Position numbers and translations under genes: made by a program
Shown here: piece after piece, positions 8,735 to 16,990 of the stretch
Position numbering within the stretch: position 1 is the first letter of the stretch
Layout: each line of letters starts with the position of its first letter
Assembly (NCBI GenBank): GCA_035249305.1
Contig: DATFGQ010000113.1
Span: forward strand, 17,983 to 81,982
DNA: 64,000 nucleotides
Direction: 5' to 3'
From: DASUNP01 sp035249305
Lineage (GTDB): Bacteria; Acidobacteriota; Blastocatellia; UBA7656
The notes under the pieces: model-generated
Database searches by the model: none
What the model saw: the letters and a program-made list of their open reading frames with translations, nothing else
Told to the model about the DNA's origin: nothing

Positions 8735-10207
8735 ATGAATCTATTCAGAGCAAGCCTTGTCGTCGCATTCATTCTTACGAGCTTTGCTTTCCCCATCTCT
8801 AACGCGGACGAGACGGCCGCGCTACGGCTCCAGCCATGCGATTTGAACAACATCAAAGGCGCGAGGTGCGGCAAGTACGAAGTCTTCGAAGACCGCGAGT
8901 CGCGCGCCGGGCGCAAGATCGCGCTGAACATAATTGTGCTCCCGGCGATGACTGATAAGCCCGCCGCTGACCCTGTCTTTTTTCTCGCGGGCGGGCCGGG
9001 CCAGGGGGCCGCGGCTATTGTCAGGAACGCGGGGGCGGATTACATGCAGGCGATACGCCGGCAGCGCGACGTTGTCTTCGTTGACCAGCGCGGCACGGGC
9101 GAATCGAATCCTCTCAACTGCAATCTCTTTGGCGACGGGAGCTCGCTCCAGCCTTACTTCGACGAGTTGTTCCCGGTAGAGAAGGTGCGCGAGTGTCGCG
9201 CGCGGCTCGAAAAGATTTCAAACCCCGCGCTCTACACCACGTCGATCGCTATGGAAGACCTTGATGAGGTCCGCCGCGCGCTGGGCTACGACCGGATAAA
9301 TCTCTGGGGAGGATCATACGGCACGGCCGCCTCGCTGGCTTATCTCCGCCGTTACCCTAAACAGGTCCGCTCGGTCGTGCTCGAAGGCGCGGCGTCGCTC
9401 GATTTCAAGGTGCCGCTCCCGTTCGCGAAAGGCGCTCAACAGGCGCTCGACCGTTTGATGGAGGATTGCGCCGCGGACGAAACGTGTCGCAAGGCGTTTC
9501 CGAATCTTAGGGCGGAGTTCGCCTCGGTCCTGGCAAAGCTCGATAAAGGCCCTGTCAGTTTTGAGATGAAGAACCCGGCCACTAAGAAGCTTGAGCGGGT
9601 TCGCATGTCGCGCGGCGTTTTCGGCGAGCGTCTGAGGTTGCTTTTGTACTCGCCGGACCTGGCAAGCCTCGTCCCGTTTTTGATCCACGAAGCTTCGAAG
9701 GATAACTTCGTCCCGCTCGCTCAGCTAGGTCATTTCATGACGAAGCTGATCGGCGATCAGGTGGCAATGGGGATGTATTTCTCAGTCACCTGCCCGGAAG
9801 ACACGCTCCTGATTACAGAGCAGGAGATCGCGCGCGAGACTAAGGGCACGTTCCTTGGCGATTACCGCGTGAGGGCGCACGTGAAGGCGTGCGAGCAATG
9901 GCCTCGCGGGAAAGTGCCTTCGGGTTTTACGAGCCCCGTGAAATCCGACGTGCCCGTGTTGATCATCTCAGGCGCGGTAGACCCGGCCACGCCTCCGCAG
10001 TACGGCGAAGCCGCGGCGCGACATCTCGCAAACGGCCGCCAGATCCTCGTACCGAACACGCCTCATTCGTACGGCGGGCGATGTATTGACAGCCTGGTAG
10101 AAGAGTTCATCACGAAAGCCACGGCGCGCGGGCTCGACGCCTCGTGCGTCAACCAGATCCGCCGCCCGCCCTTCGCTACGGAGATGCCCGACGAGTTATC
10201 TCAATAA
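8735..10207 (+). CDS. Secreted alpha/beta hydrolase, tripeptidyl-aminopeptidase-like
   Basis: The 490-aa product has a short signal peptide (LVVAFILTSFAFPIS). The fold is that of TAP/proline-iminopeptidase hydrolases: the oxyanion region FFLAGGPGQGA, then DQRGTGESNPLNC, the nucleophile elbow LWGGSYGTAAS (Ser in GGSYG), the acid in ISGAVDPATPP and the histidine in NTPHSYGG. A C-terminal TAP-like subdomain contains several cysteines, consistent with export. It probably releases residues or tripeptides from peptide N-termini. GAGG lies just before the ATG, and the gene follows the M19 dipeptidase by 24 bp, so the two probably form an operon. Confidence 0.88.
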   Translation: MNLFRASLVVAFILTSFAFPISNADETAALRLQPCDLNNIKGARCGKYEVFEDRESRAGRKIALNIIVLPAMTDKPAADPVFFLAGGPGQGAAAIVRNAGADYMQAIRRQRDVVFVDQRGTGESNPLNCNLFGDGSSLQPYFDELFPVEKVRECRARLEKISNPALYTTSIAMEDLDEVRRALGYDRINLWGGSYGTAASLAYLRRYPKQVRSVVLEGAASLDFKVPLPFAKGAQQALDRLMEDCAADETCRKAFPNLRAEFASVLAKLDKGPVSFEMKNPATKKLERVRMSRGVFGERLRLLLYSPDLASLVPFLIHEASKDNFVPLAQLGHFMTKLIGDQVAMGMYFSVTCPEDTLLITEQEIARETKGTFLGDYRVRAHVKACEQWPRGKVPSGFTSPVKSDVPVLIISGAVDPATPPQYGEAAARHLANGRQILVPNTPHSYGGRCIDSLVEEFITKATARGLDASCVNQIRRPPFATEMPDELSQ

Positions 10208-10337
10208 GCCCTGAAAGGGCGATACGCTTATCGCGCCCTTTCAGGGCTTCTCGTTGTATGACGCATGACCCGGCGCGTTGCGCCGGGCTACCGAATATCG
10301 CCTCTTCGAGGCTTCCTATCGAATCGCCCCTGCGAGG
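10206..10337. repeat. REP-like palindrome block, copy 1
   Basis: The block holds several GC-rich palindromes in a row. A 16-bp perfect stem (10206-10221 with 10234-10249, AAGCCCTGAAAGGGCG) is followed by CCCGGCGC-GTT-GCGCCGGG, then by half-palindromes of the type CGCCTCTTCGAGGC. About 80 bp are nearly identical to 21098-21181. It fills the gap between the convergent genes at 8735 and 10340 and could end transcription from both sides. Confidence 0.85.
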
Positions 10338-10339
10338 CT

Positions 10340-11299
10340 TTAGCGCGAGTCGGTCCCGAGCCAGTCGCGCGGGCGGAAGTAGTCCATTGCCTCGGCCTCG
10401 CGCGTGCCGGGCGCGGGCTTGTAATCGTAAACCCATCGCACGAGCGGCGGCAGCGACATCAAGATCGATTCCGTGCGCCCGCGCGTCTCAAGGCCGAAGT
10501 GCGTGCCGCGATCGTAGACGAGATTAAACTCGGCGTAGCGGCCGCGGCGTATCAATTGAAACTCGCGCTCGCGCTCGGTGAAAGGTTCATTCATCCGCCG
10601 CTCCGCTATGGGGATGTAGGCGGGCAGAAACGCGCGGGCGACGCCCCTGACGAAATCGAATATGAATTCGACGCCGCGGTCGTCGTCGGACTTCTTCTCG
10701 TCGGCGTCTAAGAGCGGGCCTTCGCGCTCGCCCGTCAGGTAATCGAAGAATACCCCGCCAACGCCTCTCGATTCGTCGCGGTGCTTGACGAAAAAATACT
10801 CGTCGCACCACTTCTTGAACTTAGGATAAAACGCGGGGTCGAATCTGTCGCACGCCTCTTTCAGCGTGCTGTGAAAATGCAGCACGTCGTCGATGTAAGG
10901 GTAGTAAGGCGTCAGGTCGGTCCCGCCTCCAAACCAGCCGCCGGAGCCTCTTTCAAGGTAGCGGAAGTTCGCGTGAACCGTTGGGACCATGGGGTTGAGC
11001 GGGTGCAGGACGAGCGAGACGCCCGTCGCAAAGAACTGTGCGCCCTGGCCCACGGCGAGCCGGTCGGCGAAGCTCGGGTTCAGCTCGCCGTAGACCTCTG
11101 AAAAGTTGACGCCCGCCTTCTCAAACAGAGCGCCGCCTTCGATCACCCGCGCGCGGCCGCCGCCGCCGCCTTCGCGCTCCCACAGGTCTTCGCGGAAGTG
11201 CGCGCGGCCATCGAGTCTCTCAAGCTCCGCGCATATCTTGTCTTGAAGTGCGGCGAAAAAGTCCCTCGCCTTTTCTTTGATTGGTTGGCTGTCGCTCAT
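10340..11299 (-). CDS. hemF: Oxygen-dependent coproporphyrinogen III oxidase HemF
   Basis: This 319-aa enzyme decarboxylates two propionate side chains of coproporphyrinogen III to give protoporphyrinogen IX, using O2. Family marks are GGGGGRARVIEGGALFEKAG, GGTDLTPYYPY, HSTLKEACDRFDPAFYP, the signature region from FFVKHRDESRGVGGVFFDY, and YAEFNLVYDRGTHFGL. The length is normal. The ATG has AGGAGG eight bases upstream. The start lies 18 bp after the end of the M14 peptidase gene on the same strand, so they may share a message, though no functional link is evident. Its presence points to aerobic heme synthesis. Confidence 0.96.
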   Translation of the reverse strand: MSDSQPIKEKARDFFAALQDKICAELERLDGRAHFREDLWEREGGGGGRARVIEGGALFEKAGVNFSEVYGELNPSFADRLAVGQGAQFFATGVSLVLHPLNPMVPTVHANFRYLERGSGGWFGGGTDLTPYYPYIDDVLHFHSTLKEACDRFDPAFYPKFKKWCDEYFFVKHRDESRGVGGVFFDYLTGEREGPLLDADEKKSDDDRGVEFIFDFVRGVARAFLPAYIPIAERRMNEPFTEREREFQLIRRGRYAEFNLVYDRGTHFGLETRGRTESILMSLPPLVRWVYDYKPAPGTREAEAMDYFRPRDWLGTDSR

Positions 11300-11317
11300 C
11301 CCCGCATCCTCCTTTCC

Positions 11318-14140
11318 TCACAGCGAAGGGGCGAGCAGTATCGCGTTCATTAACATCTGCTGAGTCGTCCGCCACAGGTACCTGAACGTAGGGTCTTCCG
11401 CGAACAGGATGACATGGCCGCCGCCCGTCGGCTCGTCGATCACGTAAGCCGTGCCGCGCAACAGCTCTTCCGTGTTGTCGGGCCACACGAACCCCGCAAC
11501 CACCAGCGGCCCCGCGGCGTTGAACGTCACGACGTTCGCGCCCTCCTTCGACGGGCGGAAGAAGCTGTTCCCGTCCATCAACACTGCCATCGAGTCCGAG
11601 TCGTAGCCGTATGAAAGAAAATGCTCGCGGTTGATCTTCGCGCGAAACGCGGCGCCGGGCACCGCGATCGGCTCTTTCGGCTTCGGCTTCTCTTGCGACT
11701 TGTCGGCGAGCTTCTGCTCGGGCTTTATCTCAGCCTCGGCGCGTTTTTCTGACGGCTTGTTCTCCGCAGTCGACGTTGCGGCAGCTTGCCCGGCAGGCGC
11801 GGGCGCTGGCGCGGCCGGCGCAGGAGAATCTTCATCGGCCCCGACCAGACGCGAAGAGGTGAGCGCCACGTCTTTGCGCGCGAAGAGCGCGGCCGCGCCG
11901 CCCGCGCCCACCAGCACGCCTCCCGCCTGCACCCACGACTTGAGCTTGTCTATCCCTTCTTTTCCGAGCAGCCCGTTGTAACCGCCCGTGCTCCCGTCGG
12001 GCAGGACGATGACGTTGAACTTAGACAGGTCGGCAGACTTTACCGCGGCGATTGAGACGGGCGTGAATTTCAAGCCGTAACCTTGCTCGAACCCATACCA
12101 CATCGCGCCGTAAGAAGTGGGACTCGTAGCCTCGTCCCAGACGACGGCCACGCGCGGCTGTTTGAGGCTCGCCATGCTCTCGGAGCCTATGCCCGTGTCG
12201 CCCTGCTCGCTGTAAGCGGAGTTGACCGCGAAGACCTGCGCCCCCGCTTCGCGCGCGAGCACAGCTATGCGGTCGTGAAGCGTCGCGGGGTTTCGGGCGG
12301 TCCGCGCGACGAGCGTGCCTGCGGGCCAATCGCGCCCGCCCGCGTTCAATTGGCGAGTTGCGACCGCGACCTTGAAGCCTTCGGCGAGCAACCGGATGGC
12401 AAGCCTGGTGGCCGCGTCCGTGCCGTACGGGATGACGTAAGCGGTGTTAGCGCGCCCGCCTTCAACGCCGCCGCCGATCCCCGCGAGAGGTTGCGAGTCG
12501 GAAGCGAAAAGACCGTTCTCGGTGCTGAACTGCACCTGCGCGCCTTTGACCGTCGACGAGTCTTCGGTCCAGTAAGCTTCAACACCCATCGCGAGCGGCA
12601 GCGACCACGCGGTCACGTCATAAAACTCGGGATCTTCTTTCCGCTCGTTCTTGCCCCGGCGCTCGTTGCGCTCGCGGCGCTCCATCTCGGCTTTTACGAA
12701 AGCGGGGTCGAGCTCCGAGACGGGCTCAAGCTGCGCCTTCGCCAGCCGCTTCATCGGCTGGTTGAGGTCGATGACGTAAGCGCCCGCGGGGAAATCTCGC
12801 GCGGCCGACCTTGAGCCGAAATAATCGCGGGCCGAAGAAGACCGAAAGCCTTCGCGCGCTACGGTCACTTCGACGCCGTGGCGCACGAGGTTCGACACGA
12901 GCGCGGCGGCGCGGCCCGCGTCTTTGCCCGGCAGCAGAACGACGCGCCTCATAGGTCCCGCGCGCCCTTCGTCCATGCCGGTTTTGAAGAAGAGGTAATA
13001 GTCCTTCAAACGCGCCTGGCGGTTGTCGGCCGCCGTCTCGACCGTAGCCATAGATGCGGTGAAATGTTTGGCAATGCCCTGGCGGAAAGTCAGTATCGTT
13101 TCGTCGTCTAGCTTGAGGTTGATCGACGTAGGCCCGCCCGCGTCCGTCTCGTAAGTCATGCCGGTCGCGCCTTGCAGCGAAGACCACGAATCCATGTACC
13201 CGGCGTAAAACACGTCGAAGACATGCCGCACGTAATACCCCCAGCCGTAACGGTCGAACGCGGCGGCGTTGCCGCGGCCGAATTTGTCGTACCAGAATTT
13301 TGACCTCTCGACGGGCAGGTTCTTGTTTATAGGCTCTGCCGCCGGAGGGAAGAAATAGTTCTCCACCTGGCCGTGGTGGTCGACGAAGACCTGCGGCCGC
13401 CACTGGCGGAACGCTTCGAGCATCCGCAGGTTTTCCGGCTGCGTCAGCGCCAGCATGTCGCGGTTCATGTCGAAGCGGTAGTGATTGCCTCTGCCATAGA
13501 TTTGATAAGGCTCGCGGTGCTCAAGGCTGAAGCGCTCGGCCTCGCCTATCGCCACCGAATCGATCCAGACGGCGAATCGCTCGTGGCCGTCAGGGTTGTG
13601 CATGGTGTTGATGACGACGACGGCGTTCTTGAGTATCTCCATCGTGCGCGGCTCTTCCGACGCGGCGAGATGGTAAAGCACCTGCTGAACGGCTTCGTAG
13701 CTGGCCGACTCGTTCCCGTGAATGCCGTAGTTGAGCCACACGATGACGGGGGTCGAGCGCGCTATCTGGTCGGCCTCGGCATCGGTGAGTTTTCTGGGGT
13801 CGGCCAGCCGCGCGATGTTGGCTTTGATCTCGTCGAGCCGGTTGATGTTTTCGGGCGCGGAGACTACCGCGAGGTAGAGGTTGCGGTGCTCCCAGGTCCT
13901 GCCGTTTTCGATCACGCGCACGCGGTCGGGCGCTGAGGCGGCGATCCTTTCGACGACGCGCGCAATCTGGCCGTGAGGCGTTTGAAACTGGCCCGGCTCG
14001 TAGCCGGTTATCGCGGCCGGGCGCGGCACGCTCTGGCGGTAAGGGCCGCGCGCGTAAAAATCGAATCTCTCCTGCGCAAAGCTGTCCGACGGGCTGCACG
14101 CCATAAAAAGCGCCAGCGTAAGGATCAATCTTAATCTCAT
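11318..14140 (-). CDS. Secreted M14-family zinc carboxypeptidase, large form
   Basis: The 940-aa product has a signal peptide (LILTLALFMACSPSDSFAQ). The carboxypeptidase domain (about 45-330) carries the zinc motif WLNYGIHGNESASYE (HxxE) and a downstream VFVDHHGQVENYFFPP with the third zinc ligand. The remaining 550 residues are less conserved. They contain glutamine-amidotransferase-like stretches (VAVVWDEATSPTSYGAMWYG, NVIVLPDGSTGGYNGL, GGVLVGAGGAA) and a low-complexity Ala/Pro/Lys linker near residues 770-830. Large M14 proteins of this type are common in Bacteroidota and Acidobacteriota and probably act on peptides in the periplasm or outside the cell. The exact substrate is unknown. Confidence 0.88.
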   Translation of the reverse strand: MRLRLILTLALFMACSPSDSFAQERFDFYARGPYRQSVPRPAAITGYEPGQFQTPHGQIARVVERIAASAPDRVRVIENGRTWEHRNLYLAVVSAPENINRLDEIKANIARLADPRKLTDAEADQIARSTPVIVWLNYGIHGNESASYEAVQQVLYHLAASEEPRTMEILKNAVVVINTMHNPDGHERFAVWIDSVAIGEAERFSLEHREPYQIYGRGNHYRFDMNRDMLALTQPENLRMLEAFRQWRPQVFVDHHGQVENYFFPPAAEPINKNLPVERSKFWYDKFGRGNAAAFDRYGWGYYVRHVFDVFYAGYMDSWSSLQGATGMTYETDAGGPTSINLKLDDETILTFRQGIAKHFTASMATVETAADNRQARLKDYYLFFKTGMDEGRAGPMRRVVLLPGKDAGRAAALVSNLVRHGVEVTVAREGFRSSSARDYFGSRSAARDFPAGAYVIDLNQPMKRLAKAQLEPVSELDPAFVKAEMERRERNERRGKNERKEDPEFYDVTAWSLPLAMGVEAYWTEDSSTVKGAQVQFSTENGLFASDSQPLAGIGGGVEGGRANTAYVIPYGTDAATRLAIRLLAEGFKVAVATRQLNAGGRDWPAGTLVARTARNPATLHDRIAVLAREAGAQVFAVNSAYSEQGDTGIGSESMASLKQPRVAVVWDEATSPTSYGAMWYGFEQGYGLKFTPVSIAAVKSADLSKFNVIVLPDGSTGGYNGLLGKEGIDKLKSWVQAGGVLVGAGGAAALFARKDVALTSSRLVGADEDSPAPAAPAPAPAGQAAATSTAENKPSEKRAEAEIKPEQKLADKSQEKPKPKEPIAVPGAAFRAKINREHFLSYGYDSDSMAVLMDGNSFFRPSKEGANVVTFNAAGPLVVAGFVWPDNTEELLRGTAYVIDEPTGGGHVILFAEDPTFRYLWRTTQQMLMNAILLAPSL

Positions 14141-14402
14141 CTAGAAATCCACCTGCGAGTTTGAAGTCAAGCCTGAGCATGCTAGCCGAACCGGCGGCGA
14201 GTTGACAACTTACGGCGCCTCGCAAAGCTTTCTCAATTTATGTTCTGACTTGTTGCATCCATGCTTGCTTGTCGAACAGCTTAGGCCGCTTGACCGCTCT
14301 GGGGCGCGGTATGCGAGCCGCGCGCGGGGCACACTGATTGCAAATCAGGTCTGTGCAAGGAAATATTTTTGTCACGAACCTGGGTTCAAGGAGGGAATAC
14401 TG

Positions 14403-14864
14403 ATGAACGCGATAGAACTTTTGAAACAGGATCATCAAGAGGCGGCCGGCATGATGGACGAGCTTGAGACGGCCGACAAAGGCAGCATGAACACGACCAG
14501 GGAGATGTTCAAGCAGCTTAAGGACGCGCTCACGCTCCACACTCAGATAGAGGAGCAGGTCTTTTACCCCGCCCTCGAACAGCACGAAGAGACGCGCGAC
14601 ATGGTCGGCGAGGCGCACTCGGAGCATGACGAGGTGAAGGAGATGCTCGCCGAGATGTCTACGATGAGTCCGGGCAGCGACGAGTTCATGGACAAGCTGA
14701 CAGAGCTGCGAGATTCGGTCGAGCACCACGTAGAGGAAGAGGAGAACGAAATGTTCCCGAAGGCTGAACAGGTCCTCGGCCAAAGCCGTCTCCAGGAGAT
14801 GGGCCGGCAGATGGAGCAGATGAAACAAGGCAGGAGCGCTACGGCCACCAACCGGCGGCAGTAG
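14403..14864 (+). CDS. Hemerythrin HHE-domain protein
   Basis: The 153-aa product is a four-helix bundle with di-iron ligand positions LLKQDHQEAAGMMDEL, LTLHTQIEEQVFYPALEQH, EAHSEHDEVKEML and SVEHHVEEEENEMFPKAEQV. Proteins of this class bind O2 or NO, or help store or repair iron. The ATG at 14403 has AAGGAGG at 14388-14394, eight bases upstream, which decides the start. The C-terminal tail is polar (GRSATATNRRQ). The gene converges on the PLP enzyme at 14947 across a hairpin of heptanucleotide repeats. Confidence 0.92.
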   Translation: MNAIELLKQDHQEAAGMMDELETADKGSMNTTREMFKQLKDALTLHTQIEEQVFYPALEQHEETRDMVGEAHSEHDEVKEMLAEMSTMSPGSDEFMDKLTELRDSVEHHVEEEENEMFPKAEQVLGQSRLQEMGRQMEQMKQGRSATATNRRQ

Positions 14865-14870
14865 CTTCTC

Positions 14871-14944
14871 AGTCCTGAGTGCTGAGTGCTGAGTCCTGAG
14901 TAAGACCTTTTCACTCAGCACTCAGCACTCAGCACTCAGGACTT
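14871..14944. repeat. Heptanucleotide inverted-repeat element, copy 1
   Basis: Four tandem heptamers (AGTCCTG or AGTGCTG) are followed by a short loop near AAGACCTTTTC and then by the inverse heptamers (ACTCAGC three times, ACTCAGG once). Together they form a stem of about 31 bp. It sits between the convergent ends of the hemerythrin gene and the PLP-enzyme gene, where it could act as a two-way terminator. The same element occurs at 30089-30325 (interrupted) and 59360-59433. Confidence 0.85.
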
Positions 14945-14946
14945 CT

Positions 14947-16110
14947 TTACAGCGGGGCTTCGCGGCCGCGGGCCGTTACGCGCTCGACGGCTACGACCTT
15001 GTTGCCTTCAACTATCATCGCGTAGTCAAAATTATTCACCGTCGGGCAGACGTGCGTAGGCACCAGGTAAAGCTGTTGGCCGATCTCCGGCCCGTCGTCG
15101 CCACCAAGGATTTCAACCGGCAGGTGTTCCTCGCTCGGTCGCGCGGGCAACAGGTCCGCCCGGCCTATGACTCTACAGGTAGGGACTCCCGAATCGGCCG
15201 ACACGGTCTTGTGCCCCGCGTCGCAAGTGATGCGCCCGCGCGCGGGCCGGCTTACGACCGTAGAGACGACGACCGCCGCGGGACGGTAGCCCCACTCTCT
15301 CGGCAACTGCGCCAGGCTCGTGCAGTCGTTATAAATGATCGTTCCCGGCGAGACGCGATGGACGAACGCGCCGTCGGCCAGGCGCGGGTAAGATAGGCTA
15401 CAAGGCATCGCGGGAGTTCCTGCGGTTATTACTTCGACCACAGGGACGCCCGCGCCTTCGACCGCCGCGACGATCTCCATCAAACGGTCATACCCCGCGT
15501 GCGCGACCCGCTCGCGTTCGGCGAGGTCGAGTTTCGCCAGGTGCCCGTCATAATAATGAAGACCGCGAAACTCGATCCCAGCGGCTTCGATTGCTTGAGC
15601 GAGCCGCGCAATCTCGTCGGCGCGTTCTTGCCCTATGCCCGTGCGGTCCATGCCGGGGTTCACGTCGATGAACAGCCCCACGCGGCCCGCCCTCCACTCA
15701 TCGATCTGATCCGAGTTTTCCACGAGCGCGGCGATTTTAGCTTCGGGAAACTCATCGGCGAGCGCGCGGGCGCGGCGCGCGTTTGCCCCGACGGCCGGGT
15801 AGGCCAGGACCACGTCGGCTGCGCCCGACTCGACGGCCGCGCGCAGCTCAAGCGTAGTCGAGCATTTGAAATTTGTGACGCTGCCCTCTACTAACCTGCG
15901 CATCACGAAAGCCAGCTTCGCCGTCTTGACGTGAGGCCGCCAGCGGTCTGGATTTCCGCCTACGAGGCCGAGCGTGACATCGATGTTTCGGTCGAGCATT
16001 TTGGTGTAGATGGCCAGCGCAGGGGTTAAGACTTCGGAGGCGTTTTCGATCAGGTAATCTTCCGGTCTTATGGCTTCGAGAACGTCGATCGAGCGCGCGG
16101 GTGTAGTCAT
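14947..16110 (-). CDS. D-threonine-aldolase / D-serine-dehydratase-like PLP enzyme
   Basis: The 387-aa product has the alanine-racemase-type TIM barrel with PLP lysine in RPHVKTAKLAFV, phosphate-binding TAGTPAMP, and a C-terminal domain with DAGHKTVSADSG and VPTHVCPTVNNFDYAMIV. The His and Cys of the last motif are the metal ligands known from DSD1 and D-threonine aldolase. It probably cleaves a D-3-hydroxy amino acid or dehydrates D-serine, with a divalent metal. Sequence alone does not separate the two. The ATG has AGAGG upstream. It may help use D-amino acids released from peptidoglycan or aged protein. Confidence 0.88.
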   Translation of the reverse strand: MTTPARSIDVLEAIRPEDYLIENASEVLTPALAIYTKMLDRNIDVTLGLVGGNPDRWRPHVKTAKLAFVMRRLVEGSVTNFKCSTTLELRAAVESGAADVVLAYPAVGANARRARALADEFPEAKIAALVENSDQIDEWRAGRVGLFIDVNPGMDRTGIGQERADEIARLAQAIEAAGIEFRGLHYYDGHLAKLDLAERERVAHAGYDRLMEIVAAVEGAGVPVVEVITAGTPAMPCSLSYPRLADGAFVHRVSPGTIIYNDCTSLAQLPREWGYRPAAVVVSTVVSRPARGRITCDAGHKTVSADSGVPTCRVIGRADLLPARPSEEHLPVEILGGDDGPEIGQQLYLVPTHVCPTVNNFDYAMIVEGNKVVAVERVTARGREAPL

Positions 16111-16289
16111 CGTTTCAGACCTCTTATAAGCTGAAGGTCAAATCTAACTGATGCGCTCTGATTCACACAAGGTATTGGCTCGGGTAATCACATCGTTAAG
16201 CGGTCTATCGCCCGGCATGACCGGGCCGCCGAAACAGGCTCGTAATGGTTACTCTGAGCGCCGCTCGGCGGCCCCGGTCGAGCCGGTTG

Positions 16290-16742
16290 TTAGACACTGT
16301 CTGCTAAGGGGAATCTCGTGGTGAGGAAGGCATACCTCCCGCCGGTGTCAGGGCCTAACCAGACCGTTTTGCCCGGTTGTAACCGCCACTCATATTTAAC
16401 CTCGTGGAGGGGCACTCCGGGGTTTATCGTTACGTCGACTGATTCGAGCTGCCAATCGTCTGAGCCTTCTAAGCGTATCCATGCGGGGATCTGAAGAAAG
16501 CCGCTTCTCAGACCAAGTGGAATCAGGTCTCTAGGCTCGTTGAATTGTGGATTGGGAACTGTAGCGCCTTCACCCAGTATAATAGTCTTGGTTGATCCGG
16601 GTGCGAAGCCTGCCCCCAGGCGAAATTCGCGTCCGGCTACGGCAAGGAAGACTATCCCATTCGTGCCCGAGTTTTGACCCGCGGCGGTCTTCAGCCGTAC
16701 CTCTATCCTGTTAATATCTAATCTTTCTATATTCTCTGACAT
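16290..16742 (-). CDS. Conserved-looking hypothetical protein, possible PLAT-like beta-sandwich
   Basis: The 150-aa product is rich in beta-strand patterns. RIEVRLKTAAGQNSGTNGIV, then IVFLAVAGREFRLGAGF, a glycine-rich turn, IPAWIRLEGSDDWQLESVDV and a C-terminal VWLGPDTGGRYAFLTTRF recall the layout of PLAT/LH2 domains (a strand with AGTN-like turn, then W-x-L-x-x-V). That match is my reading and not a firm assignment. There is no signal peptide. The ATG at 16742 with AGGAG upstream is preferred to the ATG at 16799. Downstream (16111-16289) lie two GC-rich hairpins. Confidence 0.6.
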   Translation of the reverse strand: MSENIERLDINRIEVRLKTAAGQNSGTNGIVFLAVAGREFRLGAGFAPGSTKTIILGEGATVPNPQFNEPRDLIPLGLRSGFLQIPAWIRLEGSDDWQLESVDVTINPGVPLHEVKYEWRLQPGKTVWLGPDTGGRYAFLTTRFPLADSV

Positions 16743-16990
16743 TAGCGTGCTCCTTTCATCTCTACTGAAATCGGGCTGCGCTTTCGTAGCCTTACTCACT
16801 CATGCGGAAAAGGCGGATGAAACGGATCATTCGGCGGATGCTCTTTTCACTACCACGCTGCGGTTGACAACGCTCTTTCACGGATGCAACATTGAGTTTC
16901 TTCAGGGCGTAAAGCAATCTTTAAAACGACAGGCGATAGCGCTCAGTTTGTCCTTCGGAACAACTCACGCTGGAAGGAGTTTCTCTAAAT

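Noticed and set aside
14871..14944. A CRISPR-like array
   Set aside because: Repeat units are 7 bp, directly tandem without spacers, and arranged as an inverted pair. No cas genes are present.
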